Positions 9,048 through 17,875 of a stretch of DNA of 64,000 nt are shown here, piece by piece (position 1 is the first letter of the stretch; every line of letters begins with the position of its first letter). The stretch is from an uncultured Bacteroidales bacterium (GTDB taxonomy: Bacteria > Bacteroidota > Bacteroidia > Bacteroidales > Muribaculaceae). The stretch is taken from positions 141,448 through 205,447 of the forward strand of contig CACYVC010000011.1 of assembly GCA_902777835.1 (NCBI GenBank), read 5' to 3'. The position numbers and the translations under genes are program-made. A model generated the notes under the pieces. That model was not told the origin of the DNA, did not search any database, and saw only the letters and a list, made by a program, of their open reading frames with translations.

Positions 9048-9875
9048 ATGAGAATAGGAGAATATAACAAACTACTCATAAATCGCTTTGTCGATTTTGG
9101 GGCATATCTTATTGACGATGAGGACAACGAAGTGCTTCTGCCAAAGCGCTATCTCACTGGCTTCGAAGAACTTGATGACGAAATAGAGGTCTTTGTTTAT
9201 AACGACTCTGAGAACCGCCCTGTGGCGACTACCGAGCAACCTGTTGCCACTGTGGGACAATTCTGCCTTATGCGTGTGAAAGCAGTAAACGCCATCGGAG
9301 CATTCCTTGACTGGGGACTTACGGCAAAAGACCTGCTAGTACCATTCCGTGAGCAGCGTGTGCGAATGCAAGCGGGACGCAGCTACATCGTTTACATTTA
9401 TCTCGATCCAAGCAGTCAGCGCATCGTGGCAAGCGCTAAGCTCGACAAGTTCTTGAGCAATGACCTCCCCGACTATTATCACCGCCAAAAGGTTGACGTG
9501 CTCATTGTCCAACAACAGGAAATAGGTTACCGAGTGATCATCAACGGCAAATTCTGGGGAATGATTTATAACAACGAACTCTACCAACCAGTGAACATTG
9601 GTGAGCATCACATGGGCTTCATAAAACAGGTGCGCGACGACGGCAAAATTGACGTCACCCTCGCCAAAATAGAGAAGATGCGCATCGAAGATGTTGCCGA
9701 CGACATCTTCCATTACCTGCAAGAAAACGGCGGCATAATGACTCTCAACGACAAGTCATCACCCGAAGACATACTCCGCACTTTCAATTGCAGCAAAAAA
9801 GACTTTAAAAAAGCTCTAGGACTGCTTTACAAGCAACACAAAGTGACACTAGGCAATGAGGTGAAACTCATATAG
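9048..9875 (+). CDS. cvfB: CvfB-like S1 RNA-binding protein
   Basis: The 275-residue cytoplasmic protein matches the CvfB/YitL family: repeated S1-like OB domains followed by a C-terminal winged helix. S1-type segments are seen at the start (NRFVDFGAYLIDDEDNEVLL), near residues 65-130 (VNAIGAFLDWGLTAKDLLVP), and near 150-210 (VNIGEHHMGFIKQVRDDGKI). The tail PEDILRTFNCSKKDFKKALG is the helix-turn-helix-like end. Such proteins bind RNA and affect expression of virulence or stress genes in Staphylococcus; the role in Bacteroidales is not established. The gene stands alone and ends just before a shared hairpin. Confidence 0.82.
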   Translation: MRIGEYNKLLINRFVDFGAYLIDDEDNEVLLPKRYLTGFEELDDEIEVFVYNDSENRPVATTEQPVATVGQFCLMRVKAVNAIGAFLDWGLTAKDLLVPFREQRVRMQAGRSYIVYIYLDPSSQRIVASAKLDKFLSNDLPDYYHRQKVDVLIVQQQEIGYRVIINGKFWGMIYNNELYQPVNIGEHHMGFIKQVRDDGKIDVTLAKIEKMRIEDVADDIFHYLQENGGIMTLNDKSSPEDILRTFNCSKKDFKKALGLLYKQHKVTLGNEVKLI

Positions 9876-9899
9876 AAAAGAAGGTAAGGAATTAAACCA

Positions 9900-9933
9900 C
9901 AAAGAACCAGCGCTGTTTTGCACTGGTTCTTTG
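9900..9933. terminator. hairpin between convergent cvfB and the cohesin-like gene
   Basis: CAAAGAACCAG (9900-9910) pairs with CTGGTTCTTTG (9923-9933), an 11-bp perfect stem with a 12-base loop. There is no long T-tract on either side, so termination is likely but not certain, perhaps in both directions. Confidence 0.65.
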
Positions 9934-9955
9934 TTAATTCTGAATTAGGTGTTCT

Positions 9956-11854
9956 CTAATTGCCTAAAAGCACATTGTAAACTGCAGTTATGTCGGCACT
10001 TGTGATTTCTCCGTCACCGTTAACGTCGCTTGTTGCGATGAAAGTCTCGTCACCGTTGAGAAGATAATTATAAAGACAAGTTATGTCAATAGTAGTTACT
10101 TCTCCGTCGCAATTCACGTCGCCAAAGACATGGGATCCGCCATTTGCTGTCACTACAACATCAAAGTCGGGAATGGTGACCTCGGTCTGAGCGTCAGCAC
10201 TGGTAAGCACCACGTTGCTCACATTGATTGTGGCAGTATCCTCGAAGTCACTATTCGCAGTGATACTGAGAGACATCACCTCACCAGAGTTTCCAGTAAA
10301 ATTAGCAGATGGGAAGCTGAAAGCAGCAATCAACACAGTGTTGCCATCAGTGTTTGCCACCACTTGGTGAGTCGCGGTCTTGCGGTCGCTTAGTGTTGCG
10401 CCATTGAAAGTGAGACCAGCGGGCATCATGAGCTTAAGCTGGAAACCTGCTACTGGTGTCACCTCGTTGTCCATAATCACAGCCACTTGTTTAGTTTCTC
10501 CTGGAGCAATCTCAAAGTCGTTGATATAGAACCTATCTTCAGGCACATACACACCGTCGGCAGTCACTGTAACGTTGAAGTTATCGAGAGTAGCTACTTC
10601 GTTGTTAGGCTCCGCTAAACGCACATTGCTCACATTAATTAGAACCAGACCCTCAAATGTGCGGTCGGCAGCCACCTCAATGTTGACAACAGCACCAGAG
10701 TCACCTGTGAAGGTATGCCCATTCTCGCCATTCACTTCCACCTTATAGCTATTCTCATTAATAGCTGTAACAGTCAACGTGTGGTTCAGGGCGCGGTCGG
10801 TAAGTTCAAAGGCATCCTCGGCGACTGTCAGGCCCTCGGGAATAGTCATCTCAAAGCTGATACCGCTAAACTGCGTTACCTCATTCTCAAGCAGCACAGG
10901 CATGATTTTAGTCTTGCCAGGCTGAACAGAGAAGTCCTCGATAATCAGATGATCGCTGGGGACATACACGCCATTAGCGGTCACTGTCACTTGGAAGTCC
11001 TCCACAGGGCTCTCGTGAGCGTCGCTGGTGGAGAGCATCACGTTGCGGAAATCAATAATCGCGCTATTAGCAAACGACTCGCTTGCCGTGAAGTCGATAT
11101 ACATAATGTCGCCACTATTGCCACTGAAATCGGCTGTGGGGTAACCAAATGCCACCACAGTCCAGTGGTCGCCATTATTGTTAGCAACGAGCTGGTGAGT
11201 CTCGCCCTTACGGTCGCTAAGGGTGAACGAGCTAGCTGTAGTTGTAATGCCCTCAGGCAAATACATATCAAACTGGAAACCAGCGATAGCACTCGCATAG
11301 TTATCAAGAACAACAGGCACTGTCATGGTGGTGCCAGGGGTAATCTCAAAATCGTCCATGTAGAACTCGTTGCCAAGCACTATGATGCCCTGTGCTGTCA
11401 CAGTCACCGACAAATCAGGATGGCTGTACTCATGAGCATCGGCTGTGGTAAGGGCAATGTTCTTCACGTTGATAACTGCCTGACCTACAAAGTCAGCAGC
11501 AGCCACCACATCGATGGTCAGCACCGCCCCACTCTGCCCTGTGAAATTAGTGGCAGGGAAGCTGAATGCCATCACCGTGAAGTGGTCGCCATTGACATTC
11601 GTAATCAGTTGGTGAGAGCTTGAGGCACGCTCACTTAGCTTGAAGCCGCCATCGGCAACACTAAGTCCAGAAGGCATGTAAAGGTCAAACTGGAAGGCCG
11701 CAAAGTCGGTGTCGGGATTATCGAGCAAGACCGGCACAGTAATTGTGTCTCCTGCCTGGATCGAGAAATCGTCAATGCGCAACTCATTAGCCGCCTGAGC
11801 TTGCAGTGCTCCAGCCACCAACATTATGGTTAAAATATGAAATAGCTTTTTCAT
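9956..11854 (-). CDS. secreted protein with four cohesin-like repeats and a C-terminal dockerin-like module
   Basis: The 632-residue product has a signal peptide (MKKLFHILTIMLVAGALQAQA), then four tandem modules of about 140 residues (roughly 23-163, 164-304, 305-444, 445-580). Each opens with (x)DDFxIxPGxTxxVPVxLDN and carries AGFQFDxYLPxGL, LSDRKxxxHQL and FTGxSGxVxxI. This is the layout of cohesin-type beta-sandwich domains. The end holds two Ca-binding-like loops, DVNCDGEVTTIDIT and DVNGDGEITSADIT, as in a type I dockerin. Repeat 3 is the most diverged. The protein has no clear T9SS tail. It lies 20 bases downstream of the next dockerin/cohesin-like gene, so they are likely one operon. 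Domain-level similarity is clear; a cellulosome-like role is not shown. It may be a surface adhesin or carbohydrate-related scaffold. Confidence 0.78.
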   Translation of the reverse strand: MKKLFHILTIMLVAGALQAQAANELRIDDFSIQAGDTITVPVLLDNPDTDFAAFQFDLYMPSGLSVADGGFKLSERASSSHQLITNVNGDHFTVMAFSFPATNFTGQSGAVLTIDVVAAADFVGQAVINVKNIALTTADAHEYSHPDLSVTVTAQGIIVLGNEFYMDDFEITPGTTMTVPVVLDNYASAIAGFQFDMYLPEGITTTASSFTLSDRKGETHQLVANNNGDHWTVVAFGYPTADFSGNSGDIMYIDFTASESFANSAIIDFRNVMLSTSDAHESPVEDFQVTVTANGVYVPSDHLIIEDFSVQPGKTKIMPVLLENEVTQFSGISFEMTIPEGLTVAEDAFELTDRALNHTLTVTAINENSYKVEVNGENGHTFTGDSGAVVNIEVAADRTFEGLVLINVSNVRLAEPNNEVATLDNFNVTVTADGVYVPEDRFYINDFEIAPGETKQVAVIMDNEVTPVAGFQLKLMMPAGLTFNGATLSDRKTATHQVVANTDGNTVLIAAFSFPSANFTGNSGEVMSLSITANSDFEDTATINVSNVVLTSADAQTEVTIPDFDVVVTANGGSHVFGDVNCDGEVTTIDITCLYNYLLNGDETFIATSDVNGDGEITSADITAVYNVLLGN

Positions 11855-11874
11855 ATCTCAATGAGCATAAGAGA

Positions 11875-13590
11875 TTATTTCACAAGTACTTTTTTGCCGT
11901 TTATCACATAGACACCAATAGGCAAGCCCTTAGTAGCCTCGGCGGGGTTCATGCCTTGACGCACGAGCACGCCGCGCATGTCATAAACGTTAACACCCTC
12001 ACCATCAACGCCAATCTGAGAGATGGCAGTAACGGCAGCATTGGTGTTCACATTGGGCAGCACACTCTCTACCTCGTTTGCCTGAGTGAAGAAAATGTCG
12101 CTGATGATGATATTATCATTTTCACTAAGCGAAGCACCGGCTTTCACCTTCAGAGTGATGATCGCATCGCTGCCAGCAGTTATCTCGGCGTTGTCGAGTG
12201 AGAAGCCAAGCAGACGAATCGAGCCATCGGGGTTAACACCGGTCATCAAGGTGTGAGAAGCGGCGCGGCCAGTGAGTTCAGCGCTCTCTAAAGTGAGGCT
12301 CTGTGACAGAGCAATGTCCATCTGGAATCCAGCATAAGCAGTGGAGTTGTCGAGATTTATTGTGATAGTGCCTGTGGCAGCGTCATAATCACCAAGACTC
12401 AGCTCGTCGTTGATAGTAGCCTTTGGAAGTCTCAGCGCTGGAGCATCAGTGTTTCCTACAGCGATATTGGCAATAGCAATCAAGTCGGTGATGTTGATAG
12501 ATCCACTTGCGTTAACGTCGGCAGCTTCCTCAATGAACACCTCGGGAGTAATGCCTACTATATAATTAGCTACACACATCACGTCGGTAACGTTAACCTT
12601 CTTGTCGCCATTCACATCGCCAGGGATCACAGGCTCCTCAAATGGCAGAGTGCCACTCTCGAGCACAACTTTTGCGTTGCCACCAATGAAGCCCATACCA
12701 TCGCGAATCATGTCGGCAAGGGTGATGTTGCCCATGTCAAACACTGTCTCAGAGGTCACCTCAGCTTGGGCATACTGATTGGTATAAACATCGGCATAGC
12801 CATCAGCATTTGGTCCCCAGTTGTAAAGGCAGAAATGATATGTAGTACCTGTCTGGTCGTCCTTATATTGGGCAAGCTCTTGGTTGGGATTCTCCCAGCA
12901 GTTCTTGCCTGCGCCAGGAGTGAACTCAGGCACAAAACCAAAGTCGAGGAAGTTGTAGATTGTCACCTTATCATTATAATAGTAGAGATAAACGGGGAAC
13001 GATGCCACCTCGCCTGTGTTGTAAACGTGGTCGTTTTCATCGAAGTCAATCTCATCGTATGTCATCGTGGCATTACTGATGAGGAACTGAGTAAACATGC
13101 CATTGTCGTACATCGCACCAGCGTTAACATATTCATCATTGTCGGGATCATAATAGATCAGGGCAAGGTTCCATGTGGTAGAAATAGTAAAACCACTGGT
13201 ATTGACACGACCCGACAAGCTGGTGTTGAGCACGGTGTTCACATCGCTATTGTTTACTACCGACTGAGCAACAACATAAAGGTAGCAAGTGTAGGTCTCA
13301 TACTGATAGGTGTAAATGCACTGAGGCAAAAACTGGATAGTGTTGGCTGACCAGTTCACGCTGAAAGTGAGGTCAGCATCCATAGCAAAATAGTTTGAAA
13401 CCGTCACACGACTGGTGCCACCAGTATATGCCATCGAAACCCGATTTGAACCAGTAGTGGCACCCGACTGAATGTCACGATCAATCTCAATGTTGATGCT
13501 TGCAAGCTTGGAGGCAGTAAACGGCGAAGCCGCCCACGAAACAATAGTCGTGGCAAGAGCAAGCAATAAGAGAAATAACTGTTTTTTCAT
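11875..13590 (-). CDS. secreted protein with dockerin-like and cohesin-like modules and T9SS-type tail
   Basis: The 571-residue product has a signal peptide (MKKQLFLLLLALATTIVSWA). The N-terminal half is a beta-rich region of unknown family. Near residues 325-385 are two Ca-loop segments, DVNGDKKVNVTDVM and DVNASGSINITDLI, a dockerin-like pair. After them (about 400-510) is a cohesin-like module with GFQMDIALSQSLTLESAELTG and ITLKVKAGASL. The C-terminus VYDMRGVLV...GVYVINGKKVLVK has the pattern of a T9SS type A sorting domain, so the protein is probably exported by T9SS and anchored or released at the surface. It is 20 bases upstream of the four-repeat protein and 24 bases after the 645-residue gene. 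Confidence 0.76.
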   Translation of the reverse strand: MKKQLFLLLLALATTIVSWAASPFTASKLASINIEIDRDIQSGATTGSNRVSMAYTGGTSRVTVSNYFAMDADLTFSVNWSANTIQFLPQCIYTYQYETYTCYLYVVAQSVVNNSDVNTVLNTSLSGRVNTSGFTISTTWNLALIYYDPDNDEYVNAGAMYDNGMFTQFLISNATMTYDEIDFDENDHVYNTGEVASFPVYLYYYNDKVTIYNFLDFGFVPEFTPGAGKNCWENPNQELAQYKDDQTGTTYHFCLYNWGPNADGYADVYTNQYAQAEVTSETVFDMGNITLADMIRDGMGFIGGNAKVVLESGTLPFEEPVIPGDVNGDKKVNVTDVMCVANYIVGITPEVFIEEAADVNASGSINITDLIAIANIAVGNTDAPALRLPKATINDELSLGDYDAATGTITINLDNSTAYAGFQMDIALSQSLTLESAELTGRAASHTLMTGVNPDGSIRLLGFSLDNAEITAGSDAIITLKVKAGASLSENDNIIISDIFFTQANEVESVLPNVNTNAAVTAISQIGVDGEGVNVYDMRGVLVRQGMNPAEATKGLPIGVYVINGKKVLVK

Positions 13591-13614
13591 TGTTTTGATG
13601 TATTTATGATTTGG

Positions 13615-15552
13615 TTATTTATAAAGTCTCTTAGTTGTGGTGCGATTGCCATTGTCGTAGGTAGTTACAACAACGTTTACACCGTTAAACGGAGTTGCGC
13701 TCTCAATGCCAAGCATGTTGTAATACTTCACGTTAACAACCTTGCCTGATGTCTCTACAGTGTTGATGGCGGTGGGAACATCTATTAAACGTAATGGATA
13801 AACTATATACTCGGCCGATAGGTCATCAATAACAGGCTCACTCTGGTTGCCATCTTTCAGAAGCGGAGCACCACTGGCAGCAGGCGCCACTTTTCTCAAT
13901 ATTGCGTCAAACTCATAGGCATATCCATCTTGTGGATTACCTGCTGGGTAATAATCCCAGTTAACCTTGATACCACCTGATAGGTTATCTACATTACCGT
14001 CACTCATAGTGTAGAAATTGCCGTCGGCAGCGTTGTAACATGCCCAAGTGATGTAGGCATATTCCTGCACTTTAGGCGCCACGAAGAAGAAATGGCTATT
14101 GGATGCATAGTAATCCTCGTTGAAGCTTGGCATGATATAGATGTTAGGCTCGTAAGGGGTAACATCACCTGCCACAGGTGTTGAGGTCACTGCAATAGTG
14201 GGGTTAACCTTGTCAACGAGCTTGCCAGTGATGCTCTTACCCTTGATTATCTTTCCCACATAGTCGTCGGGAGCGGCAACTCCAGTAAGCATCACCCAGT
14301 TACTCTGATCGAAATCGGCAACTGGCTGCAGTTTGGTGTTACCCATATATTCAGCTGCTACTTGACCCAGGAAATCGATTTGACCATCACTAATCTGCGA
14401 TGGATATTTATACTTGCCTAAGTCCTTTGCGAAGAGCACTGCCCCCATAGTCACAGGATAGTCATTATAAGAGGGTCCAAGACGGCAAGAGCCGTTAACA
14501 AAATTCCATCCACCATCGTCGTTATTATTTGCCAAACCACTGGTCAGACTGAAATAATTCTTGTTATTTTCACGGCCATAAAAATTCACAACTGCACTAT
14601 AATGAACTCCATCGGTAGTTTCCATAGGCTGACCAACGGTAGGATTCCAGTCGTTATTATTTGCTTGGCCCAAAACATAGTAAGTGGGATATGAACCATT
14701 ATTTACAAAACCTGTGATATCTTCTGCGCTTTGCGAAACAGTGAGTGCATTTGTGCTTAAATCCAAATCAAGTTTATAGCGGCCTTTTTCAATCATAAAG
14801 CTGTTTTGATTTCTGCTAACTCCCATAGGAGCGCTAAGCACGCCGTCAACAGTAGTAACACCCACGAGATCGTCATAAACCTCATATTCCTTACCTACTG
14901 TTCCATCGTTGACAATGTCGACAAGGTCGGTCTTATAAGGAGACAATACTGAGTGTTCAAAGTACTCTATAACACGTACAGGTGCAGTATTGTAAGTCTT
15001 ATAAACAAAATGCCCCCACGCTCCTAAAGTTATTACTTCATTTTCTAAATCAATACTACCATAACACTTGCTTCCAAGTCCATAATCTGGCACAGTACCA
15101 TCAAAAGCATCTAAGTATGGATTGCTTTGACGATTCGTTGACGCTGGAGAAATATACCCATAAACAGTTGCACCATTTGATAATGAGTAATATCTTTTAA
15201 ATGCCGGAAAATAGTCAACATTGAGAGGACCGTAATACACCTGTGTCCATTCAAAAGTAGCTTTTGTATCACTCTGCCAATTTATTTTACTACTCTGAAT
15301 TATAAGATTTAAAACTGGAGCCGGTAAATTCTTTGAATATGGACTAACAAAAAAATTGTTAAATGTTAATGTGCCATTTCCAGCATCCCAAACAGCAGTA
15401 ACGACATTTGTTCTTACAACTTCACCGTTGCGATAATCTTCTTGCAAGAAGTCCTGAGTAAACGACTCTGGCTGTGCCTTCGCTATATTATTTGTCACTA
15501 TAGTTGTGAACAGTGCGGCAAATAAGACAGATAAAGTAAATAATCTTTTCAT
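13615..15552 (-). CDS. secreted protein, paralogue of the neighbouring 266-residue protein, with a large insert
   Basis: I do not recognise a named family. The 645-residue product has a signal peptide ending near NIAKAQ. Its N-terminal domain has FLQEDYRNGEVVRTN and WDAGNGTLTFNNF, nearly the same as in the 266-residue neighbour (FLQEDYRGGEVVRTN, WDDATGVLTINNF). The C-terminal tail VKYYNMLGIESATPFNGVN...DNGNRTTTKRLYK also matches the neighbour's. Between them is an extra segment of roughly 350 residues, including YPTYYVLGQANNNDWNP and NYFSLTSGL. That part resembles SusE/SusF-like or other glycan-binding beta-sandwich modules, though only weakly. The tail is a variant of the T9SS-type sorting signal. 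It is probably co-transcribed with the two downstream genes. Confidence 0.7.
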   Translation of the reverse strand: MKRLFTLSVLFAALFTTIVTNNIAKAQPESFTQDFLQEDYRNGEVVRTNVVTAVWDAGNGTLTFNNFFVSPYSKNLPAPVLNLIIQSSKINWQSDTKATFEWTQVYYGPLNVDYFPAFKRYYSLSNGATVYGYISPASTNRQSNPYLDAFDGTVPDYGLGSKCYGSIDLENEVITLGAWGHFVYKTYNTAPVRVIEYFEHSVLSPYKTDLVDIVNDGTVGKEYEVYDDLVGVTTVDGVLSAPMGVSRNQNSFMIEKGRYKLDLDLSTNALTVSQSAEDITGFVNNGSYPTYYVLGQANNNDWNPTVGQPMETTDGVHYSAVVNFYGRENNKNYFSLTSGLANNNDDGGWNFVNGSCRLGPSYNDYPVTMGAVLFAKDLGKYKYPSQISDGQIDFLGQVAAEYMGNTKLQPVADFDQSNWVMLTGVAAPDDYVGKIIKGKSITGKLVDKVNPTIAVTSTPVAGDVTPYEPNIYIMPSFNEDYYASNSHFFFVAPKVQEYAYITWACYNAADGNFYTMSDGNVDNLSGGIKVNWDYYPAGNPQDGYAYEFDAILRKVAPAASGAPLLKDGNQSEPVIDDLSAEYIVYPLRLIDVPTAINTVETSGKVVNVKYYNMLGIESATPFNGVNVVVTTYDNGNRTTTKRLYK

Positions 15553-15634
15553 ATAAGAATAAAAAATATGAATATCTAAATAAATATTTCAGTATATTAA
15601 AGGTTTAGTTTTATAATTATGCCCTTATATTGGC

Positions 15635-15685
15635 AAAAAGAGGGTGTACCAAAATGCCATACATTCAGCATTTTGAGACACCCTC
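15635..15685 (-). terminator. terminator after the 266-residue secreted protein
   Basis: GAGGGTGT (15640-15647) pairs with ACACCCTC (15678-15685), and the inner CAAAATGC with GCATTTTG. On the minus strand the stem is followed by a T-run (15639-15635). Confidence 0.85.
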
Positions 15686-15702
15686 CACGCGCCAAATTAT
15701 AA

Positions 15703-16503
15703 TTATCTCATAATTTGCTTAGAAGTGGTCTTTTGACCGTTGCTGTACTCCTTAACGATGATATTCAGGCCATTGAATGGTTCTGACGACTCAACACCAA
15801 GGCTATTGTAGTAGCGAGTGTTCACCACTTGTGCATTGGCATTAACATTCTCAATACCAGTGTTCACACGAGTCATGTGAGAGCTCTCGAAATACTCAAT
15901 AACGACAGATGCGCTCATGTTATTCCAAGTGTTATTGCCAATCACGCATCCCCAAGGGTCAGTGATATCGATAGTGCCAGCCTCAAGGTCGATAGTACCA
16001 TGGCAATCCTGGCCACCATAATAAGCATAATAGCATGAAACTGGGAGAGTATTAGTCTCAGGATCATACATTCTCACTGCACTGTTAACATGCTGGAAAC
16101 GGCTTACCACAGCAGCCTTATAAGTGCGGAATGAGGCATAAGAGAAAGGCAGACCTTCAAACAAATCGCTCTGGCCCATCGAGTACGCGCGCCAAGTGAA
16201 GTTAGCCTTAGTCTCGCTCTCCCAAGTCAAAGTGGTGGGACTAGAATAATCAGTAGCGTAAGATGGGATTACGAGATTAACAACTTGGTCGTTGACCATT
16301 TCATTAGAATAGAAATTGTTAATAGTCAAAACACCAGTAGCATCATCCCAAGTAACATTGACAGTGTTTGTTCTTACAACCTCACCACCGCGGTAGTCTT
16401 CCTGGAGGAACTCAGAATTAAACGAAGCGCGTTGCGCATAAATGTTGTTAGCACACATTAACAAGAATGCAAACAATCCAAATAGTGTAACAAATCTTTT
16501 CAT
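15703..16503 (-). CDS. secreted protein, short paralogue of the 645-residue neighbour
   Basis: The 266-residue product has a signal peptide (MKRFVTLFGLFAFLLMCANNIYAQ). It consists of the N-terminal domain shared with the 645-residue protein (FLQEDYRGGEVVRTNTVNVTWD), a middle part with CYYAYYGGQDCHGTIDLEAGTI (the neighbour has KCYGSIDLENEVI), and the common tail NTRYYNSLGVESSEPFNGLN...SNGQKTTSKQIMR. The tail resembles a variant T9SS sorting signal. It is the minimal form of this family, so it helps to define the insert in its neighbour. The terminator at 15635-15685 separates it from the downstream genes. Function unknown; surface location inferred. Confidence 0.7.
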   Translation of the reverse strand: MKRFVTLFGLFAFLLMCANNIYAQRASFNSEFLQEDYRGGEVVRTNTVNVTWDDATGVLTINNFYSNEMVNDQVVNLVIPSYATDYSSPTTLTWESETKANFTWRAYSMGQSDLFEGLPFSYASFRTYKAAVVSRFQHVNSAVRMYDPETNTLPVSCYYAYYGGQDCHGTIDLEAGTIDITDPWGCVIGNNTWNNMSASVVIEYFESSHMTRVNTGIENVNANAQVVNTRYYNSLGVESSEPFNGLNIIVKEYSNGQKTTSKQIMR

Positions 16504-16660
16504 ACAAATACATTTTTAATTGTTAATATAATAAGTTTGATATCTCCTTTTTCTAATAACGAGCAAATTTACCAATAATCCTTTAAAAAAACAAGAAAAA
16601 AACATATTTTTCATCAAAGACTTTCAGATAATAGCAATTTAAAAAATTTTGAAAGCACAT

Positions 16661-16692
16661 TTTGTATAATTAGACAAAAAAGTGTAATTTTG
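16661..16692 (+). promoter_or_regulatory. trpS promoter
   Basis: TTTG (16661-16664), 20 bases, TAATTTTG (16685-16692) is a perfect Bacteroidetes promoter. Transcription would begin near 16698, giving a leader of about 35 bases. Confidence 0.8.
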
Positions 16693-16731
16693 CAGCTTAA
16701 TTTTGATAAAATAAAAAACACATAATTAAAA

Positions 16732-17820
16732 ATGGGAAAAGTAATATTGACTGGCGACAGGCCTACTGGAAAGCTCCATCTGGGACACTATGTGGGCTCG
16801 TTGCGCCGACGCGTGGAACTGCAAAATGCAGGTGATTATGAAAAAATGTTTGTCTTTATGGCCGATGTGCAGGCTCTTACCGACAATGCCGACAACCCCG
16901 AGAAGATACGCCAAAACATTATCGAGGTGGCTCTTGACTATCTATCAGCAGGCCTCGACCCAGAGAAGTGCATAATTTTCATCCAGAGTCATATTCCCGA
17001 ACTCGCTGAGCTCACCACCTACCTGATGAACCTCATCACAGTGAGTCGCGTGGAGCGCAACCCAACAGTGAAGACTGAAATAAAAATGCGCAACTTCGAG
17101 GCTAATATTCCACTCGGTTTCTTCTGCTATCCCGTGAGCCAGGCAGCCGACATAACTCTCTTTAAGGCCGACATCGTGCCAGCCGGTGAGGACCAGAAAC
17201 CTATGCTTGAAATTACACGCGAACTTGTGCGCCGCTTCAACAGCACCTACGGTGAAGTACTTGTGGAGCCTGACATTATGCTTCCCGAGAACGAAACAGC
17301 CCGCCGCTTACCCGGTACCGACGGCAAGGAGAAGATGAGCAAGAGTCTTGGCAACTGCATCTACCTCAGCGATGATGCCGACACCGTTTGGCAGAAGGTG
17401 CGCTCCATGTTCACCGACCCCAACCACTTGAATGTGAGCGACCCTGGCACTGTGGAGGGCAATGCCGTGTTCACCTATCTTGACGCCTTCTCGTGTGACG
17501 AGCACTTTGCGAAATATCTGCCCGACTATCAGAACCTTGACGAGATGAAAGACCACTATCGCCGTGGTGGCCTAGGTGACATGAAGTGCAAAAAACTGCT
17601 CAACAGTATTCTCAACGAGATGCTTGAGCCAATTCGCCAGCGTCGTCATGAGCTAGAGCAAGACATTCCCGAAATCTACAACATCTTGCGTCGTGGCACC
17701 GAAAAAGCCCGTGAAACCGCAGCTCAGACTATGGACGAAGTGCGAAACGCTATGAAGATCAACTACTTCGATGACAAAGAACTTATCAGTCAACAGGCTG
17801 AATATTTCCGTTCGAAATAA
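16732..17820 (+). CDS. trpS: tryptophanyl-tRNA synthetase
   Basis: This class I aminoacyl-tRNA synthetase charges tRNA-Trp in the cytoplasm. The ATG at 16732 gives [23 protein letters not shown], in which [10 protein letters not shown] is the HIGH signature. The KMSKS signature is [11 protein letters not shown] near residue 200. [20 protein letters not shown] is the usual tryptophan-pocket segment. The length of 362 residues is slightly above the classic 330, with extra C-terminal residues after the helical domain. It has its own promoter and terminator and is divergent from the secreted-protein cluster. Confidence 0.95.
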   Translation: MGKVILTGDRPTGKLHLGHYVGSLRRRVELQNAGDYEKMFVFMADVQALTDNADNPEKIRQNIIEVALDYLSAGLDPEKCIIFIQSHIPELAELTTYLMNLITVSRVERNPTVKTEIKMRNFEANIPLGFFCYPVSQAADITLFKADIVPAGEDQKPMLEITRELVRRFNSTYGEVLVEPDIMLPENETARRLPGTDGKEKMSKSLGNCIYLSDDADTVWQKVRSMFTDPNHLNVSDPGTVEGNAVFTYLDAFSCDEHFAKYLPDYQNLDEMKDHYRRGGLGDMKCKKLLNSILNEMLEPIRQRRHELEQDIPEIYNILRRGTEKARETAAQTMDEVRNAMKINYFDDKELISQQAEYFRSK

Positions 17821-17841
17821 TAGTCAACCACATATAAAAAG

Positions 17842-17869
17842 AGAGGCCGCCATAGCGACCTCTTCTTTT
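17842..17869 (+). terminator. terminator after trpS
   Basis: AGAGGCCGC (17842-17850) pairs with GCGACCTCT (17855-17863) with one mismatch, followed by a short T-rich stretch. It lies between convergent genes and may serve both. Confidence 0.75.
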
Positions 17870-17875
17870 ATATAA

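Noticed and set aside
10715-11623. Plus-strand open frame opposite the cohesin-like gene
   Set aside because: Antisense to repeated modules; composition and repeats follow the real gene.
9956-13590. A classical cellulosome
   Set aside because: No glycoside hydrolase or large scaffoldin is present; only cohesin- and dockerin-like modules can be supported.
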